A DNA stretch of 35,742 nt from assembly GCA_937919225.1 (NCBI GenBank), contig CALFRH010000151.1:1-35742 (forward strand), written 5' to 3'. The notes beneath the pieces were generated by a model. That model was given only the letters and a program-made list of their open reading frames with translations. It made no database searches and was not told the DNA's origin. Origin of the DNA: an uncultured Parvularcula sp. GTDB taxonomy: Bacteria; Pseudomonadota; Alphaproteobacteria; Caulobacterales; Parvularculaceae. The position numbers and the translations under genes are program-made. This document shows positions 7,225 through 15,385 of this stretch, one piece after another (the first letter of the stretch is position 1; every line of letters starts with the position of its first letter).

Positions 7225-7716
7225 ATGACCAACATAAGATCTGGTCTGACGATTTTTGGAGCTTCGGCCGTCATGATAGCGAGTGGGACGAGCCACGCGC
7301 AGACAGCGGACGTCATTTTTAATGGAAACATCGCCGATGCTTGTACAGTGGTTGCGGACTCCCCCGGTACATTAGCCGTTAACGGAACAAATACCCTGTT
7401 GGCCAGTACTGAGGCAGGGGGCGGCCCCGGTGCGGCGACTGTCACGGCGAGCAGCTCGACATTCGAGGTGACCGTGGATGCGCCAACCGGGTTTGATACC
7501 GCGCCTGCGGGATCTGACACCAATACCACTTTCGGAACGACCTATGACGCTAGCGGCGCGACGACGGCGTCAAGCGTGGCCGGCACCACCGCAACGGCGC
7601 TCGGGGCTGGTGTCACCACCTTGGCCGTGAACGCAAGTGCGACCAAAAGTTCCGGGATTTACGAATCTGGCAGTTATAGCTTAACGACGACGGTCCGATG
7701 CGCGGCGCAGAAATAG
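7225..7716 (+). CDS. Secreted pilin-like protein (DUF4402/spore-coat-U-like)
   Basis: A 163-residue exported protein. The signal peptide runs to about SHAQ (residues 1-25). The mature part is rich in Thr, Ala, Gly and Ser, and its strand-like segments resemble DUF4402 and Csu-type fimbrial subunits. Two cysteines, in IADACTVV near the N-terminus and TTVRCAA at the C-terminus, could form the disulfide of an Ig-like pilin fold. The segment between about residues 60 and 145 is low in charged and aromatic residues, as in many surface fibre proteins. AGGAAAGG precedes the ATG. The last 19 bases overlap the PapD-like gene. An assembled fibre is inference; it could also be a monomeric surface protein. 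Confidence 0.6.
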   Translation: MTNIRSGLTIFGASAVMIASGTSHAQTADVIFNGNIADACTVVADSPGTLAVNGTNTLLASTEAGGGPGAATVTASSSTFEVTVDAPTGFDTAPAGSDTNTTFGTTYDASGATTASSVAGTTATALGAGVTTLAVNASATKSSGIYESGSYSLTTTVRCAAQK

Positions 7717-8096
7717 CATTCCTCTTTGCTCTAGGTTTGACGGCGCCCGTTGGCGTCGCTGCCCAAAGTCTGTCGCCGATGAAGTCCGACGTGGTCACGT
7801 TCGGGGATAAGGGATCCGTTCGGGTCTACCTTCGGAACCCTTATGTCAATGCACGTCGCTTCACGATGGATGTGTTCAATCTTGATTGGGAACCGGTGAA
7901 TGATGTGTTGTACTCCTCACGCCAACTTTCTTTGGCACCGGGAGCGTCAACATCGGTTTTTGTGGTGGCCCCCTTAAGCGGTGAGCGATCAAGGCAGTTT
8001 TATGTATGTGCAACCTCCCGCGCTTATCGCGGGGGCGGCGCGGGGGTTAAAGGCCAAGTATGTGGCAAATATCGTCTCATCCGCTACGCGTATTAG
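7698..8096 (+). CDS. Small PapD-like periplasmic chaperone domain protein
   Basis: A 132-residue exported protein with a short signal peptide (MRGAEIAFLFALGLTAPVGVAAQS). The rest resembles only the N-terminal Ig domain of pilus chaperones. It has a strand with SVRVYLRNPYVNARRFTMDV, a W-containing strand (NLDWEPVNDV), SSRQLSLAPGASTSVFVVAPL and a terminal RQFYVCATS. The second chaperone domain, about 90 residues in PapD/FimC, is absent. Two cysteines (FYVCATS and GQVCGKY) may pair. It overlaps the upstream pilin-like gene by 19 bases and the downstream gene by 37 bases in different frames, strong evidence of coupled translation. No usher gene is present nearby. Confidence 0.6.
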   Translation: MRGAEIAFLFALGLTAPVGVAAQSLSPMKSDVVTFGDKGSVRVYLRNPYVNARRFTMDVFNLDWEPVNDVLYSSRQLSLAPGASTSVFVVAPLSGERSRQFYVCATSRAYRGGGAGVKGQVCGKYRLIRYAY

Positions 8097-9124
8097 CGAT
8101 CAGCCTGTTGTGTGGTGTTGCTTCTGGGACAGCGCAAGCCCAGGAGGCGAACAGTGCACCGGGCCAGCCGATCGTTATTCCATCGCAAAGTTCCGTCTAC
8201 AATCAAAATAGTGTCTCATTGCCATCGGCGCCCAATGTATCTGGTCAAGATATTGTTCGTGGTGCGGATGGAACCAGTTGTCAATCGGCTGTCGCATCCG
8301 GTGGGCCTTATGTGGATATGGGCGTTATTGGATCCCAGGACTTCTTTTCCCGCGAAAGTTCTGCCCTTTACGGCCGAATAGTTGTGCCTTTGGGGAAAAG
8401 AGCAAGGCGTGTCGACTGCACTCGCCTCTATGAGCTTGAAATCTCTCGCATGAAGATGGAGATCGAACTCCTACGCATGGGGACCATGATGCCGATGGGG
8501 GAGGGGCCAGGCCCCCTCATTGGTGCCAGTTTGACGGAGTCAATTGATCATAGCGATCAGCCCTCTTTGGCGGGGTCACCGTCCCTTGGGATGGAGGACG
8601 ATTTGGAGCCGCAAGGGGGCGGGTTTTTTCTGGGGGGCGCGCCGGTGGCTCAAGACACGTACAGCCCTCCGCTTGGCGTTGACGATAATGTTGACGTGGC
8701 CTCTGCTCAGCCGCTTACTTTAACCCCGCCGGTAGAGCCTGACCCAATGCCGGCAGCTGATCCTGCGCCTGTCATTGCGTCTACACCGTCACAGCTAGTA
8801 GCGGTGGCGCCAACCCTTCCTCCTATTTCTATTGTGGGGCACGCGGCGCCGATGGCCGCAGCCCTCACCGAGGCGATGGCAGAGGAGCCGCTTTCGCGCG
8901 TGCCGTCAGCCACGCACTTCGTCCAGCTTGGGGCCTTCTCCACCTGGGAGAGGGCGGAAAAACGGCTTGACCGAGCGCCGAATGGGAGAGCTGATGGGGC
9001 GGTGAGGGCGTTTTATCGCGATGGCCGTACCCTTTACCGGGCCCTGTTGGGGCCAATGTCCCGCGCCGAGGCGGTGGCGAAGTGTGATCAACTTCAGGCG
9101 GCGTGTTTTGTTGCGGGGGGATAG
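8060..9124 (+). CDS. Secreted protein with C-terminal SPOR domain
   Basis: A 354-residue protein with a signal peptide ending at about TAQAQEA. Residues 45-140 carry a compact region, with GADGTSCQSAVASGGPYVDMGVIG, then LYGRIVVPLG and a helix VDCTRLYELEISRMKMEIELLRMG. I recall similar segments in proteins beside DUF4402 genes in other alphaproteobacteria. A long Pro/Ala-rich linker (about 150-280) follows. The C-terminal 72 residues (about 283-354) match a SPOR domain (HFVQLGAFSTWERAEKRL, then RTLYRALLGPMSRAEAVAKC), which binds peptidoglycan lacking stem peptides. AAAGG precedes the ATG at 8060. The arrangement suggests a wall-anchored partner of the preceding two proteins; that is inference. 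Confidence 0.65.
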   Translation: MWQISSHPLRVLAISLLCGVASGTAQAQEANSAPGQPIVIPSQSSVYNQNSVSLPSAPNVSGQDIVRGADGTSCQSAVASGGPYVDMGVIGSQDFFSRESSALYGRIVVPLGKRARRVDCTRLYELEISRMKMEIELLRMGTMMPMGEGPGPLIGASLTESIDHSDQPSLAGSPSLGMEDDLEPQGGGFFLGGAPVAQDTYSPPLGVDDNVDVASAQPLTLTPPVEPDPMPAADPAPVIASTPSQLVAVAPTLPPISIVGHAAPMAAALTEAMAEEPLSRVPSATHFVQLGAFSTWERAEKRLDRAPNGRADGAVRAFYRDGRTLYRALLGPMSRAEAVAKCDQLQAACFVAGG

Positions 9125-9175
9125 ACCTTTCGGCTAAGGCGCCGCGTTGATGACATATCACGACGGTAGCGCACG

Positions 9176-10036
9176 ATGATCGACCTAAACCATGCTCCCA
9201 TCCTCACGTTTTCCTGCCCCGATGCGCGGGGGATCGTATCGACGGTTTCCTCTTATCTGACGGAGGCTGGATGTAATATTCTGCAGTCTGCCCAGTTTGA
9301 CGACACGATCACGGGTCTTTTCTTCATGCGTGTGCAGTTTGACCCTGGAGACCATGCCACGTTAGAGGAGCTGCGGTCGGGCTTTGCCCCCATCGCCCGT
9401 CGGTTGTCCTTGAACTGGCAATTACACGATATGCGCACCCCTATGCGGGTACTGGTGATGGCGTCAAAGGCGGATCATTGTCTTGTTGATTTGCTGCACC
9501 GTCAAAAGCGGGGGGCTCTCAACGCGGATATTCGCGGGGTGATTTCCAACCATCCTGATGTTGAGCCCGTGGCCCAGTTCTACGGCGTTCCCTTTCACCA
9601 TATGCCTGTCAGTGCAGAGACGAAAAAAGAGCAAGAAACAAAGCTCAGGGCCTTTATCGAGGAGGAGCAGGTGGAACTCACGGTCCTTGCCCGATATATG
9701 CAAGTGCTGACGCCAGAGTTCTGCGCCGATTATGAGGGGCGGGTGATCAATATCCACCATTCCTTCTTGCCGAGCTTTAAGGGCGCGCGGCCCTATCACC
9801 GGGCCCATGAGAGGGGTGTGAAGCTCATCGGGGCGACGGCACACTTTGTCACCCCAGACCTTGATGAAGGGCCCATCATCGAACAGGAGGTGGCCCGGGT
9901 CGACCATGCCATGACGCCGAATGCGTTGGTGGAAGCGGGCCGCGATGTGGAGCGTCAAACCCTTGCCCGCGCGGTACAATATTATGTGGAGCGCCGTATC
10001 TTGCTAAACAGGGTGAAGACGGTGGTCTTCCGATGA
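9176..10036 (+). CDS. purU: Formyltetrahydrofolate deformylase
   Basis: A 286-residue enzyme that hydrolyses 10-formyl-tetrahydrofolate to formate and tetrahydrofolate, balancing the one-carbon pool for purine and methionine synthesis. An N-terminal ACT domain (about residues 5-85, FSCPDARGIVSTVSSYLTEAG) is followed by a formyltransferase fold. The catalytic block reads INIHHSFLPSFKGARPYHRA and the DxGPI block TPDLDEGPIIEQEV, with GATAHFV between. Length is standard. The ribosome-binding site is weak. The gene stands 51 bp after the SPOR gene and 40 bp before the GFA gene. Its closeness to ahcY a few genes on fits methyl-cycle metabolism but is not an operon. Confidence 0.93.
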   Translation: MIDLNHAPILTFSCPDARGIVSTVSSYLTEAGCNILQSAQFDDTITGLFFMRVQFDPGDHATLEELRSGFAPIARRLSLNWQLHDMRTPMRVLVMASKADHCLVDLLHRQKRGALNADIRGVISNHPDVEPVAQFYGVPFHHMPVSAETKKEQETKLRAFIEEEQVELTVLARYMQVLTPEFCADYEGRVINIHHSFLPSFKGARPYHRAHERGVKLIGATAHFVTPDLDEGPIIEQEVARVDHAMTPNALVEAGRDVERQTLARAVQYYVERRILLNRVKTVVFR

Positions 10037-10076
10037 AAGTCGGTGCGTACTTCTTTTGAATGTATAAGGATGAATA

Positions 10077-10496
10077 ATGGTAAAGGGTGACGCGGTATTA
10101 AAGGGGAGCTGTCTCTGTGGTGATGTGAAGTATCGAACAGCCGGTCCTTTGCAGGAAAAGACAGCTTGTCATTGTACCGCGTGCCGGAAATGGTCTGGGC
10201 ATTATTGGGCATCCTTTAATATCCACGAGGATGATTTGGTGTTAGAGCAAGGTCAGGAGAGCCTGGCATGGTATCCCAAAGACGGGACCGAGCGTGGGTT
10301 CTGCCTTATCTGCGGGTCGTCGCTTTTCTGGCGTCGTGAGAACGATATCCAAGGCCGGGTGGCCGTTGCCTTAGGAACGGTGGACGGCCCCACAGGCGTG
10401 GCGCTGGACGAGCATATTTTCGTGGTCCGTAAGGGCGATTATTATGCTGTTCCGGACGATGCGCCGCACTTTGATGGGGATAGTTCATCCGCCTAG
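10077..10496 (+). CDS. GFA family zinc protein (CENP-V/GFA fold)
   Basis: A 139-residue protein with the full cysteine set of the GFA fold. SCLCGDVKY stands near the N-terminus, then CHCTACRKWSG, then FCLICGSSLFW, giving two zinc sites. The family was named for glutathione-dependent formaldehyde-activating enzyme, but that activity is disputed and most members have no known substrate. AAGGA lies seven bases before the ATG. The neighbours purU (formate/one-carbon) and recR do not settle a role. No signal peptide is seen. Confidence 0.85.
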   Translation: MVKGDAVLKGSCLCGDVKYRTAGPLQEKTACHCTACRKWSGHYWASFNIHEDDLVLEQGQESLAWYPKDGTERGFCLICGSSLFWRRENDIQGRVAVALGTVDGPTGVALDEHIFVVRKGDYYAVPDDAPHFDGDSSSA

Positions 10497-10547
10497 AATA
10501 AGATTTCTTCCATTTGCGCGGATGGACCACCCATGGTGTAAAGGCTG

Positions 10548-11153
10548 ATGGCAAAAACTCCCGCTGGTCCTGAACTTGACCATCTCATCACCCTACTCGC
10601 GAAGTTGCCGGGTCTTGGCCCCCGTTCGGCAAAGCGGGCAGCGTTGCATCTGTTAAAGAAACGAGACGTACTGATGCGACCCCTGGGGGATGCGCTGGAG
10701 GCGGCGGCGGCCAGTGTCACGGCGTGCGAGATTTGCGGCAATTGGGACAGCACGAACCCTTGCCGTATTTGCGCTGATGAAGAGCGGAACAATGGCGTCA
10801 TCTGCGTGGTGCAAGAGGTGGCAGACGTTTGGGCGCGTGAGCGGGCGCGGGCCCATAAGGGCCGTTACCATGTGTTGGGGGGTGTCATTTCCCCCCTTGA
10901 TGGGGTGGGGCCGGACGATCTTAATATCTCGTCCCTATCCCAGCGGGTGAGCGCCGCGGATGTAAAGGAAGTGATCTTAGCCACAGCGGCCACTGTGGAT
11001 GGTCAGACGACGGCCAATTATGTGGCCGATCGGCTTGAGGGGATGGATGTGCAGGTCACGCGCCTCTCCCACGGCGTGCCGGTGGGGGGTGAGCTTGATT
11101 ATCTCGATGAAGGCACGCTGACCGCGGCAATTAAGGCACGGCAGCAATTTTAG
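10548..11153 (+). CDS. recR: Recombination mediator protein RecR
   Basis: A 201-residue DNA-repair protein that with RecO (and RecF) loads RecA onto gapped DNA. The N-terminal helix-hairpin-helix reads [20 protein letters not shown]. The four-cysteine zinc finger is [16 protein letters not shown]. The Toprim domain begins [12 protein letters not shown] and includes [18 protein letters not shown], and the C-terminal [18 protein letters not shown] block is complete. AAAGG lies just before the ATG. The usual companions dnaX and ybaB are not adjacent here. The gene is convergent with the glycosyltransferase across about 100 bp. Confidence 0.97.
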   Translation: MAKTPAGPELDHLITLLAKLPGLGPRSAKRAALHLLKKRDVLMRPLGDALEAAAASVTACEICGNWDSTNPCRICADEERNNGVICVVQEVADVWARERARAHKGRYHVLGGVISPLDGVGPDDLNISSLSQRVSAADVKEVILATAATVDGQTTANYVADRLEGMDVQVTRLSHGVPVGGELDYLDEGTLTAAIKARQQF

Positions 11154-11253
11154 GAAAGGCACTGACTTATAGCAAAGGGCGTTCGTTTGTGCTCACGTCG
11201 CCGCTATCGTCTTTTGTTTTTGCATCGCTTTTCTGCACGATGCTCTGGCCCTC

Positions 11254-12324
11254 TCATCCCATCACCTTTTCTCGCACATCGTCTACGGCACTGACGGTTT
11301 TCCGAATATCGAACAAGTCTTCCGCCCGTTTACGGCCTTCCCTTTGCAGTTTGAGGCGACGGTTACTCTTTTTGATAAGCATGCGGAGGGCCTCGCCAAT
11401 CGTTTGAGGGGTGATGGCGTCCACATAAAGAGCGTGATCGCCACTGACCTCCTTCAGCCCACCGCGGCCGGAGGAAATAAGCGCTGCTCCGCCCGCCATC
11501 GCCTCCATCGCGGTGCGGCCGAAGGTTTCCTCCAATATTGAGGGGACGACGACGATCTCAGCCTTCTCAGACGCGACCATCGTTTCGGCAAAAGATCTGT
11601 ATCCCCAATATTCGCCTCGCCCTTTGAGGGGGCTGAGATAAAGCTTCACCGCCTCGCCATAGGTTGAAAATTCCTCATCAGGCTCACCGATGACAATGGC
11701 GCGCCAGTCGGGAAAATCGGTGAGGACCGTGGCGGCGGCCTCGGCAAACTCTAGCACCCCCTTATTGGGAATGACCCGGCCAGCGAAGACGACGATCTTC
11801 TCCTTGGCTTCAGGGGTATAGGTCACCGCCTCGGTATCAAGGCCATTCCATGTCACACCGCTGCGATGGGCGAGAGAGGGATAGTCTTTCGCAAAGGTCT
11901 CTTGGGCGAAATGAGAGACGAAGGTGAAGTGCGTAAACGGACGGAGGCGCCGTGTGCGAAAGAAACGGCTGGCGCGCCCCTTCGGTCCCGTAAGCTGTCG
12001 ATGACGGAAAACAAGAGTTTTGGTGTCTTTCAGCCCCCTCGCCACACGCTTGGCCACCCGCATATGCTGGCGGAATTCGACGAGGCCGGGGCCGATATCA
12101 TTGATCTTATCAAGAACGGCGGCGGCGTAATCCGCAACGCCCGCGCGGGGTACAGGGATGAAATTGACGTCTTCGAAGGGGGTCTCGACCTCAGGACCGA
12201 TGATGTGAAGGTGGTCCTTAAGCCTCGAAAACCGGTAAGCGTCCCGAACATTAAGGTCGATGGCCGAGGCGCCGTCGGCGGAAAAGCGTGTGTTTGGGGG
12301 GCAGACAATGACAATGGGTTTCAT
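11254..12324 (-). CDS. GT-B family glycosyltransferase (GT4-like)
   Basis: A 356-residue glycosyltransferase. The C-terminal donor-binding half has VVFAGRVIPNKGVLEFAEA and the family E-x7-E motif in EETFGRTAMEAMAGG, with the GGLKEV loop after it. The N-terminal acceptor half starts with strand MKPIVIVCPPN. The frame stays open 16 codons further upstream, to an ATG at 12372, but those codons lie largely in a dispersed palindrome (12344-12366), so the extension is probably not protein. An ATG three codons earlier (12333) is also possible. No clear ribosome-binding site precedes any candidate. Cytoplasmic, probably acting on a cell-surface or lipid-linked acceptor; sugar and acceptor are unknown. 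Confidence 0.85.
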   Translation of the reverse strand: MKPIVIVCPPNTRFSADGASAIDLNVRDAYRFSRLKDHLHIIGPEVETPFEDVNFIPVPRAGVADYAAAVLDKINDIGPGLVEFRQHMRVAKRVARGLKDTKTLVFRHRQLTGPKGRASRFFRTRRLRPFTHFTFVSHFAQETFAKDYPSLAHRSGVTWNGLDTEAVTYTPEAKEKIVVFAGRVIPNKGVLEFAEAAATVLTDFPDWRAIVIGEPDEEFSTYGEAVKLYLSPLKGRGEYWGYRSFAETMVASEKAEIVVVPSILEETFGRTAMEAMAGGAALISSGRGGLKEVSGDHALYVDAITPQTIGEALRMLIKKSNRRLKLQREGRKRAEDLFDIRKTVSAVDDVREKVMG

Positions 12325-12343
12325 CGGGAGCATCCGAAGCTTC

Positions 12344-12427
12344 GTTTGCCACGGCTTGTCCGTGGCATCCATAAGAAGAGCCTATCCCCTTTTGCGGCGT
12401 GGACGCCACGGACAAGCCGTGGCGAAC
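12344..12427. repeat. REP-like palindrome pair, family B
   Basis: GCCACGGCTTGTCCGTGGC (12348-12366) and its exact inverted copy (12405-12423) face each other. With four flanking bases on each side the match is 22 of 23. Each arm is also self-complementary (GCCACGG/CCGTGGC with loop CTTGT). It lies between the glycosyltransferase and ahcY. Sequences of this form are widespread dispersed repeats in alphaproteobacteria. Confidence 0.85.
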
Positions 12428-12454
12428 ACATCGCGTTAGGCTCTGGATCAGCCC

Positions 12455-13855
12455 TTAGTACCGATAGGTCTCAGGCTTAACCGGCCCTTTCTGCCCCACA
12501 CCGATATAATCGGCCTGCTCCTCTGATAGTTTGGAGAGGGTTGCCCCCACCTTGTCGAGGTGGAGCTGAGCCACTTTTTCATCCAAATGCTTGGGCAGGA
12601 CGTACACTTTGTTGTCGTACTTCCCGTCTGCATTGTTTTGGAACAGCTCGATCTGCGCCAGGGTTTGGTTGGTGAAGCTCGCCGACATCACGAAGGAGGG
12701 GTGACCGGTGGCATTGCCAAGGTTCACAAGACGGCCTTCAGAGAGAAGGATCATCCGCTTACCGCCGGGCATTTCGATCATATCCACCTGGGGCTTAATG
12801 TTCGTCCACTTATAGTTCTTGAGCGCTTCAACTTGGATCTCATTGTCGAAGTGACCAATATTGCAGACGATGGCCATGTCTTTGACATCCCGTGCATGGT
12901 CGGCGGTGAAGATGTCTTTGTTGCCCGTGGCGGTGACAACAATGTCCGCCCGCGGCACACCATCCTCCATCGTCACCACTTCGTACCCGTCCATAGCGGC
13001 CTGTAGCGCGCAGATGGGATCAACTTCGGTCACCATGACCCGGGCGCCCGCACCGCGGAGGGAGGCCGCAGAGCCTTTGCCCACATCGCCATAGCCCGCG
13101 ACGACAGCCACTTTACCGGCCATCATCGTATCCGTACCCCGACGAATGGCGTCGACGAGAGATTCTTTACAGCCATATTTGTTGTCGAACTTCGACTTGG
13201 TCACCGAGTCGTTCACATTGATGGCGGGGAAGGGCAGGGTGCCGTCCTTCTCCCGCTGGTAAAGCCGTAACACGCCGGTGGTGGTCTCTTCCGTGACGCC
13301 TTTGATGGAGGCTTTGACCTTGGAATAGAAGCCAGGATCCCGCGCCAAGCGCCGCTTGATGGTGGCGAACAGCGCTTCTTCTTCTTCATTGGACGGATTG
13401 TCGAGAACCGATGGGTCTTTCTCCGCGTCGGCACCAAGGAGGATGAGGAGGGTGGCATCCCCCCCATCGTCGAGGATCATGTTGGCGACTTCACCGTTCG
13501 GCCATTCCCACAGCCGATCGGCATAGTCCCAATATTCTTCCAAGGTTTCACCTTTAACGGCAAAGACTGGGGTGCCATTGGCGGCGATGGCGGCGGCGGC
13601 ATGGTCTTGGGTGGAGTAGATGTTACAGCTTGCCCACCGGACCTCAGCGCCAAGAGCCTCCAGGGTTTGGATGAGCACTGCGGTTTGGATGGTCATGTGC
13701 AAGGAGCCGGCGATCCGCGCGCCCTTGAGCGGCTGGGCGGCGCCGAATTCCTCGCGCGTGGCCATGAGGCCCGGCATCTCATGCTCGGCGATTTCGATTT
13801 CCTTGTTACCAAACTCGGCAAGGGAGATGTCTTTGACGACGTAATCCTGGTCCAT
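12455..13855 (-). CDS. ahcY: Adenosylhomocysteinase
   Basis: A 466-residue cytoplasmic enzyme that splits S-adenosylhomocysteine into adenosine and homocysteine, removing the inhibitor of SAM-dependent methylases. The NAD-binding loop is [20 protein letters not shown]. Other family blocks seen are [15 protein letters not shown] near the N-terminus, [17 protein letters not shown], and the C-terminal signature ending KPETYRY. The length is that of the longer bacterial/eukaryotic form. GAGG stands about seven bases before the ATG. A perfect 8+8 bp palindrome lies 53 bp upstream and probably controls it. The neighbour upstream is divergent. Confidence 0.97.
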   Translation of the reverse strand: MDQDYVVKDISLAEFGNKEIEIAEHEMPGLMATREEFGAAQPLKGARIAGSLHMTIQTAVLIQTLEALGAEVRWASCNIYSTQDHAAAAIAANGTPVFAVKGETLEEYWDYADRLWEWPNGEVANMILDDGGDATLLILLGADAEKDPSVLDNPSNEEEEALFATIKRRLARDPGFYSKVKASIKGVTEETTTGVLRLYQREKDGTLPFPAINVNDSVTKSKFDNKYGCKESLVDAIRRGTDTMMAGKVAVVAGYGDVGKGSAASLRGAGARVMVTEVDPICALQAAMDGYEVVTMEDGVPRADIVVTATGNKDIFTADHARDVKDMAIVCNIGHFDNEIQVEALKNYKWTNIKPQVDMIEMPGGKRMILLSEGRLVNLGNATGHPSFVMSASFTNQTLAQIELFQNNADGKYDNKVYVLPKHLDEKVAQLHLDKVGATLSKLSEEQADYIGVGQKGPVKPETYRY

Positions 13856-13907
13856 CGGGGGCCTCTTTCGTTGAATTCTGATGGGCCCATAGCAGCGTCG
13901 GTAGAGG

Positions 13908-13927
13908 ATATAAAGCTTTCTTTATAT
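13908..13927. promoter_or_regulatory. Palindromic operator candidate upstream of ahcY
   Basis: ATATAAAG (13908-13915) and CTTTATAT (13920-13927) are perfect inverted arms around a four-base centre CTTT. It sits 53 bp before ahcY and 109 bp before the divergent gene at 14036. From memory, sites of this shape precede methionine-cycle genes in other proteobacteria and are tied to ArsR-type regulators such as SahR; this was not checked. Confidence 0.6.
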
Positions 13928-14035
13928 GAGGCGGAGGCGCCCTCGGCGCCAAACTCTCGCAGCTATTCTTTCACCTTGCGGTTCGCCTTTTGGGGCTTAG
14001 GTTGCTTTCAAAGACACTTTATCCGGGAGACGCCC

Positions 14036-15229
14036 ATGTCAGAGACCTCTAGCCCCTCTGCCCTTCAATATCTTGACCGCGCGATGGGGGGCCTAAGGCG
14101 CCTTGGCCTGGTCCCCGACGCAACCGGTGGGGGAAGCGCGGCGCCCATCGTTGCGCTCCTTGAGCAAATCACCGACCTTGATCCCGACCGGGTAGCGGCC
14201 ATTGCCCGAACCCTCGATCAAGCGAGCCTCTTTAACGATGTGGTGCGGGAGCAGGTGGCGGGCATCACCGTCGGTGAGCGCTATGAGGGGATCACCAGTG
14301 CGTTTAACTCCATCCGTGACGACGCCAAGGACATGGTGGATCAGTATGCCGATGGTAAAATCTCCACCATGGAGCGGATTGCCAATGCCTGGATGAAGAT
14401 GACCCGCGGGGACATCGCCACACGGTTTGGGAAAATCAAAGACCTCTACCTTGAGGTTCAAGAGGAGACGGCCAACCAAATCGAGCGGGAACAGAATATC
14501 TTAGAGGCTTATCTCGATTTTCGTGGGGCGATGAAACAGTCCGAAGTGATGGCGTTGGAAGTTCAGAAGGTAGCAGAGACCAAGCTTGATGAAGCCCGCA
14601 ATAGCGTGAACGCCGCGGTAGCGAAGGTCGCGGGCTATGCTGGGGAAGATGCGGCGGAGCGCGCCACGCTCGAGCTAGCGCGGGACGAGGAGCTGCGCCG
14701 TTTGCAGGCGGAGGAAAAACGCTATCAGATTGCAAAAGATCTGTCCGATAACATCACCGTCTCCTACAATACGTCCGAAGTCATCATGGCACGGCTGGTC
14801 CAGACAACCACCGCGAAGGAACGGGTTTATGCCCAGTCGGTGAGCTTTTTCTCCACTAATGAGGTGGTGCTGACGGCCCTCACCGCCAGCTTTACCGGCA
14901 TGTTTGGCCTGCATGAAAGCACGCAGACGTTGGAAGCGATGAAGGACGGGGTGAACCAATCCATTGAGGTTTTAGCTGAGATTGGCGGGAAGGTGCAGGA
15001 GGCCGCGACCCGCGCGGGGTATGGGCCTACGGTCTCTGCGGCATCGGTGAAAATGCTGGTGGACTCCGTTGTGTCGTACCAGGAACATACGCAGACGATC
15101 ATCGCTGAAATGCGCGCTGAGGCGACGCGGAACTCAGAGGAGATCCGCGATGCGGTGGAAGATGGGAAACGCCGCCTCACTAAGCTGATTGAAGAAGGGG
15201 CAGGGTTAGCATTGGTGCCGCGATCTTGA
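14036..15229 (+). CDS. Helical protein of unknown function (triad gene 1)
   Basis: A 397-residue, mostly alpha-helical protein with no signal peptide and no clear membrane segment. The ATG at 14036 has GGGAG seven bases upstream; the frame is open far upstream, but that part is antisense to ahcY. Notable blocks are LDPDRVAAIARTLDQASLFN, GERYEGITSAFNSIRDDAK, IEREQNILEAYLDFRGAMKQ, ISYNTSEVIMARL-like VSYNTSEVIMARLVQTT, and FFSTNEVVLTALTASFTGMFGLHESTQ. I recall near relatives in other alphaproteobacteria labelled only 'cell surface protein'. The helical build loosely resembles TelA/KlaA (toxic anion resistance) proteins, but no diagnostic TelA motif is seen. Genes 2 and 3 follow in the same direction. 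Function unknown. Confidence 0.7.
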   Translation: MSETSSPSALQYLDRAMGGLRRLGLVPDATGGGSAAPIVALLEQITDLDPDRVAAIARTLDQASLFNDVVREQVAGITVGERYEGITSAFNSIRDDAKDMVDQYADGKISTMERIANAWMKMTRGDIATRFGKIKDLYLEVQEETANQIEREQNILEAYLDFRGAMKQSEVMALEVQKVAETKLDEARNSVNAAVAKVAGYAGEDAAERATLELARDEELRRLQAEEKRYQIAKDLSDNITVSYNTSEVIMARLVQTTTAKERVYAQSVSFFSTNEVVLTALTASFTGMFGLHESTQTLEAMKDGVNQSIEVLAEIGGKVQEAATRAGYGPTVSAASVKMLVDSVVSYQEHTQTIIAEMRAEATRNSEEIRDAVEDGKRRLTKLIEEGAGLALVPRS

Positions 15230-15240
15230 TCATGTTCTCT

Positions 15241-15366
15241 GTCATCCCGGAAAGGGCGTGAGCCCTTGTCCGGGATCCATAAGCTTGGGTGTCAACTCCT
15301 ATGCACAATTACCGACATTCCCGCCCTATAGATCCCGGTCTCGTCCTACGGACGAACCGGGATGAC
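15241..15366. repeat. REP-like palindrome pair, family C
   Basis: Two hairpins face each other. The first is ATCCCGGA (15244-15251) with TCCGGGAT (15269-15276), with inner AAGGGC/GCCCTT and loop GTGA. The second is ATCCCGGT (15332-15339) with ACCGGGAT (15356-15363), with inner TCGTCC/GGACGA. The outer ends GTCATCCCGG (15241) and CCGGGATGAC (to 15366) are mutual inverted repeats. It separates triad genes 1 and 2. Confidence 0.85.
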
Positions 15367-15385
15367 GAGTAAACATCAACGTTTC

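Noticed and set aside
11222-11243. Terminator between recR and the glycosyltransferase (GCATCG/CGATGC)
   Set aside because: A six-pair stem with a ten-base loop and no T tract on the correct side for either gene.
12325-12372. N-terminal extension of the glycosyltransferase
   Set aside because: It is largely encoded by a dispersed palindrome and does not match the start of the GT-B fold.
13856-13907. SAH or SAM riboswitch in the ahcY leader
   Set aside because: Only about 50 bases are available downstream of the palindrome and no paired core of a known class was recognised by eye.
13601-14035. Extension of triad gene 1 upstream by 145 codons
   Set aside because: It is open but antisense to the 5' part of ahcY and crosses its promoter. 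The ATG at 14036 has a good GGGAG site and a family-like N-terminus.
14036-15229. Assignment of triad gene 1 as TelA (toxic anion resistance)
   Set aside because: Only general helical character is shared; no diagnostic motif was seen, so a tellurite-resistance label would mislead.
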